Below are positions 35,619-43,100 of a DNA stretch of 64,000 nucleotides, piece after piece. This stretch comes from Terripilifer sp031921685 (GTDB taxonomy: Bacteria > Pseudomonadota > Alphaproteobacteria > Rhizobiales > Beijerinckiaceae). The notes under the pieces were generated by a model that ran no database searches, was not told the DNA's origin, and saw only the letters and a list, made by a program, of their open reading frames with translations. Position numbers and translations under genes: made by a program. The first letter of the stretch is position 1. Every line of letters starts with the position of its first letter. Location: contig NZ_JAPDHU010000002.1 in NCBI RefSeq assembly GCF_031921685.1, positions 1,116,001 through 1,180,000 of the forward strand. The letters are read 5' to 3'.

Positions 35619-37399
35619 CAGGCGGTTCCTCCCTGCGTAGTGAGGTTTTTATCGGACTCTCTGCCGATGCCATCGCCCGCGATCTTGCGCGCCAGTGCGA
35701 TGGCCACGACGATGATCGCCATATTGATCATGGCAAGCGCTGCGACAGGCTCGGTATAGCCGGTTTCGTAGAGGTTGTAGATCGCCACCGCCAAAGTCAT
35801 CGAACTCGACGAGAACAGCAGGATCGAGGCGCTGAGTTCCTGGATGACCGGCACGAAGACGAGCAGCCAACCCGCAAAGAGACCAGGCCGCATCAGCGGC
35901 AAGGTGATCTCCTTAAGCGTATGGCCCCAGCTTGCGCCGAGGATGCGAGCGCTTTCCTCGAGCGTCGGGTCAATCTGGCGCAGCGATGTGTTGGCGGCGC
36001 GCACGCCCAGTGGAATATAGCGGCCGACATAGGCAAGCAGCAGGATCGCCAGCGTGCCGTAAAGCGCTATAGGCATCGACAGCCAAAACTGGATCAGTGC
36101 CACCGCCATGACGATCCCCGGCAAGCCGAGCGGTACCAAGGCGGCATAATCGAGGAATTTGCGGCCAGGGAGATGCGTGCGGATATCGATCCAGCCGATG
36201 ATCGCGCCAAGAAAAACAGCGACGGTCGCGGCCACAGTCGCCAACCCGAGCGAATTGCGGATGGCGCGTTGCGTCACATCATAGTCGAACAGCACGAAGC
36301 GGTAATGTTCGAACGTCAGTCCCTTCCAGAAAGCCAGCCCCCAGGACTTCGAGAGCGAAACCGCGATCAAGGTCATGTAGGGCAGCACGATGGCGATGAA
36401 AAAGACCAGGAGGCAAAAACCAAAAAGCGGCCACTTGGCCCAGCCAAGATCCATCAGTTGCGGCCTCGCGCCTTTGCCGCCCAAGGTCACGAAGGAGCGC
36501 TTGGCCAGATAGGCACGTTGCAGATAGAGCGCCGCGATCGTGATGAAGACGAAGAGCAACGATAAAGCCGAAGCCAGCCCATACTGCGGCGGATAATCGA
36601 ACAGCGAATAGATGCGCGTCGGCAGGGTCACGATGCGGCCAGGCAAGCCAATGATCGCCTGCGAGCCGAACAAGGCAATGGCGTTGACGAAGGCGAGGAG
36701 AACGCCCGACAGGATGGCCGGCATCACCAGCGGCGTCGTGATCAGCAGCGCGGTACGCCATTTGCTGGCCCCCAAGATTTGAGCCGCCTCCTCATAGGAC
36801 GCATCGACCGACTGCAATGCGCTCGATGCAAGCAGATAAACATAAGGAAACGTGTGCAGCACCGTGACGAGGACGAGGCCCGACATCGAGAAAATGTTGA
36901 AGCCGAGCCAAGGCAGACCGAGGACGTCGCGAGAGAACGCGTTGATCAGGCCAGCGTTGGGGCCGAACAGATTGACGAAGGCGATCGCGGTCAGAAAAGG
37001 CGGCGAGAGATAGGATAGATTGGCAGTCAGGGTGATGAGCGGCTTGCCCGGTATGTTCGTACGCGCGACCGCCCAGGCCAGTGGCAGTCCGAGCAGCAGG
37101 CTGAACAATCCCGTCCAAGCGCCCAAAATCAGCGAGTTGAGCAGCGCCTGAACATAAAGCCGGCCAGAGAAAGCCTCGGTGAAATATTCGAGGGTGAAGC
37201 CGTTCTCCCCCCAGATACTCCCGATCAGCAAAAAGCAGAGCGGTAAGACCACAAGCACGAACAGGGCGACGATCGCGCCGCCCATGACGAGATATTCCAG
37301 GCTGAAGAGACGCGTGAAGCGCGATGGTGGCCGTTGCTTCGTCAGGCCGAGGGGAACTTGGCGACCGAGGTTGATACTCCCAACCGTCGCCCCCGTCAC
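35618..37399 (-). CDS. ABC transporter permease, two fused BPD domains (FbpB-like)
   Basis: 593 residues with about twelve membrane helices in two halves, each with a permease EAA loop: EEAAQILGASKWRTALLITT in the first and EESARILGASWGHTLKEITL in the second. Fused permeases of this type occur in Fe3+, sulfate-like and phosphonate importers. The start is GTG 37399 behind AGGGCG. It is the first gene of the permease-ATPase-hydrolase-binding protein operon. Only nine bases separate the start codon from an interspersed palindromic element at 37409, so the original upstream region has been replaced or displaced by it. Confidence 0.92.
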   Translation of the reverse strand: MTGATVGSINLGRQVPLGLTKQRPPSRFTRLFSLEYLVMGGAIVALFVLVVLPLCFLLIGSIWGENGFTLEYFTEAFSGRLYVQALLNSLILGAWTGLFSLLLGLPLAWAVARTNIPGKPLITLTANLSYLSPPFLTAIAFVNLFGPNAGLINAFSRDVLGLPWLGFNIFSMSGLVLVTVLHTFPYVYLLASSALQSVDASYEEAAQILGASKWRTALLITTPLVMPAILSGVLLAFVNAIALFGSQAIIGLPGRIVTLPTRIYSLFDYPPQYGLASALSLLFVFITIAALYLQRAYLAKRSFVTLGGKGARPQLMDLGWAKWPLFGFCLLVFFIAIVLPYMTLIAVSLSKSWGLAFWKGLTFEHYRFVLFDYDVTQRAIRNSLGLATVAATVAVFLGAIIGWIDIRTHLPGRKFLDYAALVPLGLPGIVMAVALIQFWLSMPIALYGTLAILLLAYVGRYIPLGVRAANTSLRQIDPTLEESARILGASWGHTLKEITLPLMRPGLFAGWLLVFVPVIQELSASILLFSSSSMTLAVAIYNLYETGYTEPVAALAMINMAIIVVAIALARKIAGDGIGRESDKNLTTQGGTA

Positions 37400-37408
37400 G
37401 ATAGCGCC

Positions 37409-37513
37409 CTAGAGCAAATTGCGTTTCGATAGAAACGCAATTTTGCCTTGGGATCTTTGTTTTGACGCGTCTTTGTGGCGTTTGACGATTCCGTCAAACT
37501 GCAAAACGCTATA
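37409..37513 (+). repeat. interspersed two-hairpin palindromic element, copy B (full length)
   Basis: The best-preserved copy. Hairpin 1 is GCAAATTGCGTTTC, GATA loop, GAAACGCAATTTTGC, with one bulged base on the 3' arm. The linker contains CTTTGTTTTGACGCGTCTTTGTGG. Hairpin 2 is GTTTGACG, ATTC region, CGTCAAAC. The end is TGCAAAACGCTATA. It is inverted relative to copy A and about 95% identical to it. It sits directly upstream of the ABC operon, whose promoter or leader it may form part of. Confidence 0.92.
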
Positions 37514-37825
37514 ACACCAAAAACGCGCGAGCGACGCGGCGCTTCAATCATCGGACCTCCCCAAGCGGGTTCTATTCGTTATAAGACAGGAGACTGACGA
37601 TTGGTTTCCAAGCTGTCAACCAATTACCGCGACACGCATCGCAAGATCGTCGCCGCGTCCACCATGCAAGATGTTGCACCCAGCGACTTCGCGCTCGTCT
37701 TTCTTTTCAAGATGAAGCGGCTCGCTCTGCCGTTGTCCGCTCATCCTGGAGCTAAACAACGACATGAAAACCGCCACATCGCTCGACAACGCGCGGCGCT
37801 TCGGCGACGCAACAATCGGCGCTGA
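37514..37825 (+). other. intergenic region with an operator-like palindrome and possible gene remnants
   Basis: Between the repeat and the convergent methyltransferase gene. ATTGGT and ACCAAT, 13 bases apart at about 37600-37624, enclose a TTGG-TTT-CCAA palindrome, as in some GntR-type operators. AGGAGA precedes a TTG at 37601 that opens a 74-codon frame (VSKLSTNYRDTHRKIVAAS...) ending in Arg-rich, unlikely sequence. A second tiny frame starts at ATG 37764 (KTATSLDNARRFGDATIGAD) and runs into the methyltransferase 3' end. These look like fragments of lost genes; neither is recognised. Confidence 0.3.
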
Positions 37826-38611
37826 TCAGCCTGCAACCTTGATCATGCTATAGGCGTCGGTGACATAAGGCGTTGTCACGACATCGTGACCTTTCAACTC
37901 CGGTGTCGCTTCGATCAAGGCTCTGACATCGGCCACCACTTTGGCTTCTTCATCTTTCGGCAGCGCGGCGATGAAGCTCGTCGAGCGCACGCGGTTGACG
38001 ATGACGTCTTCTGGCGCACCGGTATGACCGTAACGGAAATGCTCCGTCTGCATCGGCCCAAAACCGGCGAAGGGAAACGCTTTCCGCCAATCGCCATTGG
38101 CATAACGCGGCGTGTTGCCTTCGTAGCGATCGACGATCGCGTTGAGCTGTTTAACCCAGCCGATGGATGTGTCGCGCATGTTCCAAATCAAGCCGAGGCG
38201 GCCACCCGGCTTCAAGACGCGGCAGATCTCCGCCAAGGCGCCGGCATGCGCGAACCAATGAAACGCCTGCGCGCAGACCACAGCGTCCACAGACGCGTCG
38301 GGAAGCGGAATGGCGTCGGCAGTACCAAGGTGGCTGATAACATCGGGCCACGCCTGCGACAGCTTCTCCAGCATCTGCGGCACGGGTTCCACCGCGATCA
38401 CCGAAGCACCGGTCCGCACCAGATAGCCGGTGAACTTGCCGGAGCCGGCGCCGAGGTCAACCACCATTCGCCCCGGCTGCAAGCTAAGGCTGTCGCGCAA
38501 CCAGTCCGACACTTCGCCTGGATATTCCGGCCGCCCCTTCGTGTAGAAATCGGCCCCGACCGCATAGCCGCCTGCCGCTGTCTGATGGATTGAAGATGAG
38601 ACGTTTGTCAT
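37826..38611 (-). CDS. class I SAM-dependent methyltransferase
   Basis: 261 residues with the Rossmann-like methyltransferase fold: motif I VVDLGAGSGKFTGYL, motif II acidic residue in IAVEPVPQM, the motif LPDASVDAVVCAQAFHWF, and CRVLKPGGRLGLIWN. This resembles the UbiE/Coq5 or tam-like Methyltransf_11 group; the substrate (small molecule or lipid) is unknown. ATG 38611 has GAGGAG upstream. It is the last gene of the block between accC and aat and divergent from aat, 233 bp apart. Confidence 0.88.
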   Translation of the reverse strand: MTNVSSSIHQTAAGGYAVGADFYTKGRPEYPGEVSDWLRDSLSLQPGRMVVDLGAGSGKFTGYLVRTGASVIAVEPVPQMLEKLSQAWPDVISHLGTADAIPLPDASVDAVVCAQAFHWFAHAGALAEICRVLKPGGRLGLIWNMRDTSIGWVKQLNAIVDRYEGNTPRYANGDWRKAFPFAGFGPMQTEHFRYGHTGAPEDVIVNRVRSTSFIAALPKDEEAKVVADVRALIEATPELKGHDVVTTPYVTDAYSMIKVAG

Positions 38612-38844
38612 GGAACTGCGCTGCTCCTCGCTGCGGCCGCTCTCTCGAAAAATCGTGCTTCGATAGGGCCGATTTGACTTAAGGCCTGCATTTTACCGCG
38701 TCTTGACGGGGCGAGATGAGCAAACATTGCAATGCAGCCCGGCAAAGGTCATGCCTGGGCAGCCGCAAAACCGGCGGGGAACGGCCGGCGACCACTTGAC
38801 GATGACGAACAGCGAACCCACCCTTTGCCCGTGTGTGAGGCATC

Positions 38845-39522
38845 ATGAGCGAAGCCGGACAGGTTTTTGAGATCACGCCGCAGCTTCTGCTGCGCGCCTA
38901 TTCGGTCGGCATGTTCCCCATGGCCGAAAGCGCCGATGATCCGTCGATCTTCTGGGTCGATCCGGAGCAGCGCGGCATCTTCCCGCTCGACGGCCTCGCC
39001 ATCTCACGCTCGCTCGCCAAAGTGGTGCGCTCGGATCGTTTCGACATCCAGATCGATCGCGATTTCGATGCCGTGATCGACGGCTGTTCCGGCGCCGGCA
39101 TGGGCCTCTCCCGTCCAAGCACCTGGATCAACGCGCGCATCCGGAAGCTCTATCGCGATCTCTTCGATCAGGGCCACGTCCATACGGTCGAAGCCTATAA
39201 CGCCGCCGGCGATCTCGTCGGCGGACTGTATGGCGTCAGCATCGGCGGGGCGTTCTTCGGCGAGAGCATGTTTCACCACGAGACCGACGCGTCGAAAGTG
39301 GCGCTGGTGCATCTGGTGGCGCGGCTCAACAAAGGCGGCTTCGAACTGCTCGACACGCAATTCGTCACGCCGCATCTGATCACGCTCGGCGCCATCGAAA
39401 TTCCGCGCGCCGAATACCACGCCCGTCTCGACGAAGCGATCGGCCGTCCAGCCCAGTTCTATGGCTGGCCGAAGGGACAAGCAGTGTCAGGCTGCGAAGC
39501 CCTGGCCGTGCTCGGACGTTAG
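38845..39522 (+). CDS. aat: leucyl/phenylalanyl-tRNA-protein transferase
   Basis: 225 residues, full length. Family motifs are YSVGMFPMAE, FWVDPEQRGIFPLDG, HVHTVEAYN, GGLYGVSIGGAFFGESMFH and LDTQFVTPHL. The enzyme adds Leu or Phe to N-terminal Lys/Arg of proteins, marking them for ClpAP degradation (N-degron pathway). In related genomes it is next to accC, and the DUF2155 and NDUFA12 genes that normally follow are still adjacent here. Its stop TAG is the first triplet of repeat copy C. Confidence 0.96.
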   Translation: MSEAGQVFEITPQLLLRAYSVGMFPMAESADDPSIFWVDPEQRGIFPLDGLAISRSLAKVVRSDRFDIQIDRDFDAVIDGCSGAGMGLSRPSTWINARIRKLYRDLFDQGHVHTVEAYNAAGDLVGGLYGVSIGGAFFGESMFHHETDASKVALVHLVARLNKGGFELLDTQFVTPHLITLGAIEIPRAEYHARLDEAIGRPAQFYGWPKGQAVSGCEALAVLGR

Positions 39523-39620
39523 AGCAAATCACGTTTCGGTAGAAACGTGATTTTGCTTAGATACTCTTATTTGGACGCGTCTTCATGGCGCTCGACGAAG
39601 TCGAGCTGTGAAACGCTATT
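39520..39620 (+). repeat. interspersed two-hairpin palindromic element, copy C (divergent)
   Basis: It begins TAGAGC at the aat stop codon. Hairpin 1 is GCAAATCACGTTTC, GGTA loop, GAAACGTGATTTTGC, with the same 3'-arm bulge as copy B but a CA/TG pair where B has TG/CA. The linker keeps TTTGGACGCGTCTT. Hairpin 2 is CTCGAC-GAA-GTCGAG, where B has TTTGACG/CGTCAAA, so pairing is kept by paired changes. It ends GAAACGCTAT. It lies between convergent aat and DUF2155 genes and may act as a two-way terminator. Confidence 0.88.
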
Positions 39621-39626
39621 GAACGC

Positions 39627-40283
39627 TCAGCGCCGGTTGTCGAAAGGAATGTCGCCCGGCGGCACGAGGCCCGGCGGACCGCTGCGCGAGGGACGCGGCG
39701 GCGCCAGAACCTGCGGTTCCGACAAAGTCTCCTGCCCCGGCGGCAAGCTCGGGCGCACTTCACGCGTCGGCGGTGCGGTCTCGCGACGGCGCGGCCGCGG
39801 CTGGGTGCCGGGCTTGGGCGGCGGCGGTGCGATCGTCGCGCCTGGATCGTCGAGCCTGGCCGGCGTCGGATCGGGAATGACTTCCTTGCCGCCCTTACAG
39901 TCGGTCAGCCAGGCGTCGTAGACAGGATGTTCGATGCCGTGCAGACCAGGGCTCGCGGCGAACATCCAGCCGGCGAACAGTTTCTTGGTCTCCGTCGGCG
40001 TGATCATTTCTTCCGCCTCGACGAAGCCGTCGGTCAGCGGCGCTTCCGTCGCCGGGCGCGTGTAGCAGGCGCGCGGCGTGATCTGCAGGGTGCCGAACTG
40101 CACCGTCTCGTCGATCGCCACGTCGAAGGAAATGATCCGGCCGGTGATCTTATCGAGACCAGCGAAAACAGCGGTCGGATGCTTGATCCGGTCAGCCGCT
40201 GCGGGTGAAGCGGCCAAAGCCGTCAAAGCGCCGGCCAGAAGGACCGCCGCTGCATTTTCGATCTTGATGGGCCTACGTCTCAT
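39627..40283 (-). CDS. DUF2155 domain-containing exported protein
   Basis: 218 residues with a signal peptide (LLAGALTALAASPAAA) and a DUF2155 core at about 33-130: FAGLDKITGRIISFDVAI, LQITPRACYTRP, WMFAASPGLHGIEHPVYDAWLTDC. The C-terminal 80 residues are Pro/Arg-rich and probably disordered. DUF2155 proteins are widespread in alphaproteobacteria and usually encoded with aat and the NDUFA12 homologue, as here; their role is not established. The two or three Cys residues in the core suggest disulfides in the periplasm. Confidence 0.88.
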   Translation of the reverse strand: MRRRPIKIENAAAVLLAGALTALAASPAAADRIKHPTAVFAGLDKITGRIISFDVAIDETVQFGTLQITPRACYTRPATEAPLTDGFVEAEEMITPTETKKLFAGWMFAASPGLHGIEHPVYDAWLTDCKGGKEVIPDPTPARLDDPGATIAPPPPKPGTQPRPRRRETAPPTREVRPSLPPGQETLSEPQVLAPPRPSRSGPPGLVPPGDIPFDNRR

Positions 40284-40389
40284 ATCGCTTCCGCCGACGC
40301 TGCCTGGGGCGCCTTGTGATTCAAGCCACGATTCGCCGCAAATTGCAGCAACGGTATGGCGTTCGGCGCCAAGTATTAAGTACCAAGTC

Positions 40390-40797
40390 TCAGGTGCCTG
40401 GCGTCCAGGCCTTGTAATCGCCGGTGGCGGGCGGACGCACGCCCGTGCTCAAGGTCGAGCCCGGCGGACGATAGGCTTCCGGCGTGCCGGTCATATTGGG
40501 CTTATGGGGCAGCTGCCAGTCGCGCGGCTTATAGGTCTCGCGGGTCGGCGGCTCCTTCACCGTGTGATGCAGCCAGCCATACCAGCCCGGCGGTACGTTC
40601 GAGGCCTCGCTGATATGCGGATAAATGACCCAGCGCCGCTCGAAACCGAGCGCCGGATCGAGCCGGCCGCCCTTAGTCCGGAAATAGCGGTTGCCGAATT
40701 CGTCCTCGCCGACGAGTTCGCCGGTCCGCCACGTATTGAACTTGGTGTTGAGCGTCTGCCCATGCCACCAGGTAAAAAATTGCAGAAGCCACTTCAT
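40390..40797 (-). CDS. NDUFA12-family accessory subunit of NADH:ubiquinone oxidoreductase
   Basis: 135 residues from ATG 40797, where the family N-terminus begins (MKWLLQFFTWWHGQTLNTKF). Hallmarks are GELVGEDEFGNRYFRT, ERRWVIYP and EASNVPPGWYGWLHH, shared with the mitochondrial NDUFA12/B17.2 subunit. It is a supernumerary complex I subunit found in alphaproteobacteria and lies on the cytoplasmic side. A longer frame back to 40902 lacks family similarity. It is co-directional with the DUF2155 gene, about 106 bp upstream of it. Confidence 0.93.
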   Translation of the reverse strand: MKWLLQFFTWWHGQTLNTKFNTWRTGELVGEDEFGNRYFRTKGGRLDPALGFERRWVIYPHISEASNVPPGWYGWLHHTVKEPPTRETYKPRDWQLPHKPNMTGTPEAYRPPGSTLSTGVRPPATGDYKAWTPGT

Positions 40798-41039
40798 CGG
40801 CTGAATCCAAGAGAATTTGGTGCTGATTTGGCGCGGACTATGGCGATGCCCAAGCGCGATGTCCAGCGACGATATCCCGCCGCGCCGGCCCGAAAGCGGC
40901 AATCCGCTGCCAGCCTCCCGCCCCTCACAGGAATATTATCGCCAATAGGATCGCCTCGCTGCCCAAATCGGCTCCAAATTTGTCACAAATGACGCGGCAC
41001 AAAGGGACCCGAGGGATTTTACCCGGCCAAGAGGCGCAG

Positions 41040-41777
41040 ATGAAAGCCAGCGACATCAAGAAAAACGCCTATTCCATGCCTCTGACGAGCCCGGCCTTCC
41101 CCAAAGGGCCCTACCGGTTCTTCAATCGCGAATTCCTCATAATCGCCTACCGAACCGATCCGGACCGACTGCGGGCCGTCATCCCCGAGCCGCTCGAAAT
41201 GGCCGACCCGATCGTCAAGTTCGAGTTCATCCGCATGCCCGATTCGACCGGCTTCGGCAGTTACACCGAATCCGGCCAGGTCATTCCGGTGCGCTTCAAC
41301 GGCAAGCCGGGAAACTACACCCACGCCATGTACCTCAACGACGGGCCGCCGATCTTCGGCGGTCGCGAACTCTGGGGCTTCCCCAAGAAATACGCCCAGC
41401 CCACCCTCGCCGTGCACCGCGACACCCTGGTCGGCACCCTCGACTACGGCCCGGTGCGGATTGCCACCGGCACGATGGGCTACAAGCACACCACCGCCGA
41501 CACCGACGATGTCCGCAAATCGCTGCTCGTGCCCAATTATCTCCTCAAGATCATCCCCCATGTCGATGCCACGCCGCGCATCTGCGAGCTGGTGACGTTC
41601 GATCTCGTCGATGTCGCGGTGAAAGGCGCCTGGCATGGGCCGGCGGCGCTCGAACTCTTCGCCCATGCCCTCGCGCCGGTGTCGGAACTGCCGGTGCTGG
41701 AAGTGCTGTCGGCCACCCACCTTGTCGCCGATCTCACCCTGGGCCTGGGCAAGGTCGTCCATGATTATCTGGCGTGA
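41040..41777 (+). CDS. adc: acetoacetate decarboxylase (paralogue 1)
   Basis: 245 residues. The Schiff-base lysine K116 and its pKa-lowering neighbour K117 lie in GGRELWGFPKKYA, matching Lys115/Lys116 of the clostridial enzyme; upstream RAVIPEPLEM and GNYTHAMYLNDGPP complete the fold. It converts acetoacetate to acetone and CO2, or acts on a related keto acid. ATG 41040 has GAGGCG upstream. By eye it is about 80% identical to the gene at 44494, which carries 24 extra C-terminal residues. The two paralogues flank an orphan binding protein and a HlyD-type adaptor. Confidence 0.92.
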   Translation: MKASDIKKNAYSMPLTSPAFPKGPYRFFNREFLIIAYRTDPDRLRAVIPEPLEMADPIVKFEFIRMPDSTGFGSYTESGQVIPVRFNGKPGNYTHAMYLNDGPPIFGGRELWGFPKKYAQPTLAVHRDTLVGTLDYGPVRIATGTMGYKHTTADTDDVRKSLLVPNYLLKIIPHVDATPRICELVTFDLVDVAVKGAWHGPAALELFAHALAPVSELPVLEVLSATHLVADLTLGLGKVVHDYLA

Positions 41778-41824
41778 GGCATGATGTTGATTGAAGACGA
41801 CCAGACGAACCTTAGGCCAAGGCG

Positions 41825-42817
41825 TCATTGCTTCTGAGCCTCCGTCAGAATCGACGGATCAATTAACCTGGCGAGTTGCGCCCGATCGCGGGGCGGACGC
41901 TTGTCCTGCGCTGCTAGCCATTTCTCCTCCTCGGCCAGCACATCCGCAAAATCGGTCGGCAAGTTGCAGGCCCAACGGTGATGGGGCCACGCGGCTTCGA
42001 TCAGTTTGAAATCATAGCCGGTGTTTTTGGCAATCAGCTCCTGCGCACGTGCCGGCCTGTAGGTGGCATCGTGACAGGAGGTCAACAACGCACGGACATA
42101 GGAGACAATCTGCTTGCGCTTGACGGGATCAGCGAGCGTGGCAGCGGTCGCGTTAAGATTGTACAATTCGCGATAGGCTCCGAATTCAAATAGTTCGATC
42201 GCGTTGTCGCCAAGCGCCTGACGCGCGCGTTCGGGCTCAGGTTCCCACAGAGCCAGCGCATCGATTCCACCGTCTATCAACATATCCCCGCCCTTTTTTA
42301 GCTGTGCGGGAGCGAAGCTCACGATAGTCACGTCAGTTGCGGTGAGGTCGGCGCGGGCAAGCATCTTGTGCAGGTAGTAAGCCGCCGAAGTTGAAGCCGA
42401 GGTAGCAATCCGCTTTCCTTTGAGATCCGCCAAATTCCGGATATCCGACCACCTGCGCGCCATCATGCGGTAATTCCCTTCGGTGACCGTCAGGATGATG
42501 CGAAGGTCCGTATGTTGCACCGACTGTAGCAAGGCCTGCGTTTCAGCATTGCCGGCGACATCCGCCACTGTCCCTTTTGGGCCTGTTGCTGTGGCAGCGG
42601 TCTCGACCGCATCTGGCCAGAGACTGGCAATGCCTCCGTGTGAAACGGTCACCAATCCGGGCATCGCCTCGGCTGCGGTCAGTAAGGGCGCCATTTCCAT
42701 GACCCTGAAGGAGCCGACAACCTTGAGCGGTTCATCTGCCCGGGCCGGCGCCGCGATCAATGCCGCGACCATTCCCAACCCACTGACCTTGGACCAGAAT
42801 GTGCGATTTTTGCTCAC
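41825..42817 (-). CDS. ABC transporter substrate-binding protein, NMT1/SsuA/NrtA-like, orphan
   Basis: 330 residues with a signal peptide (AALIAAPARA), then a type II binding fold of the NMT1/SsuA group: the helix-binding HGGIASLWPDAVE region, DLKGKRIATSASTSAAYYLHKML, and GGIDALALWEPEPERARQ. Relatives bind aliphatic sulfonates, nitrate or pyrimidine precursors. No permease or ATPase gene is nearby. GTG 42817 is preceded by GGAGG. It lies tail-to-tail with paralogue 1 of acetoacetate decarboxylase, 47 bp apart. Ligand unknown. Confidence 0.82.
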   Translation of the reverse strand: MSKNRTFWSKVSGLGMVAALIAAPARADEPLKVVGSFRVMEMAPLLTAAEAMPGLVTVSHGGIASLWPDAVETAATATGPKGTVADVAGNAETQALLQSVQHTDLRIILTVTEGNYRMMARRWSDIRNLADLKGKRIATSASTSAAYYLHKMLARADLTATDVTIVSFAPAQLKKGGDMLIDGGIDALALWEPEPERARQALGDNAIELFEFGAYRELYNLNATAATLADPVKRKQIVSYVRALLTSCHDATYRPARAQELIAKNTGYDFKLIEAAWPHHRWACNLPTDFADVLAEEEKWLAAQDKRPPRDRAQLARLIDPSILTEAQKQ

Positions 42818-43100
42818 GCGCCCTGCCTCCCCGCTCGATTATCCGCTGTCTTTTGACAGCTGCCTGGACTGTCCCAGCGCGGAACTTGCGAAAGCCTAAT
42901 CCACTTGCGAGGACGGCAAGTTCAGCAGTGGCCACGTCATTGTAACGGCATCAGCTACCGCTTTGCCGGCGGGCCCGGACACTGCAAAATTCGAGTATTC
43001 CGCCCAATGGAATATCCGAGGACAAATGGATTGGCGCGGAATGGCAAGACTCGCCGACTGATCTCGCTACTGCAGGAAGCTAAGCAAACTGGCGCGAACT

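Noticed and set aside
30081..38844. Integrative element or insertion sequence in the accC-aat block
   Set aside because: No integrase, transposase, terminal inverted repeats or tRNA attachment site were found; the block is better described as an insertion of unknown mechanism.
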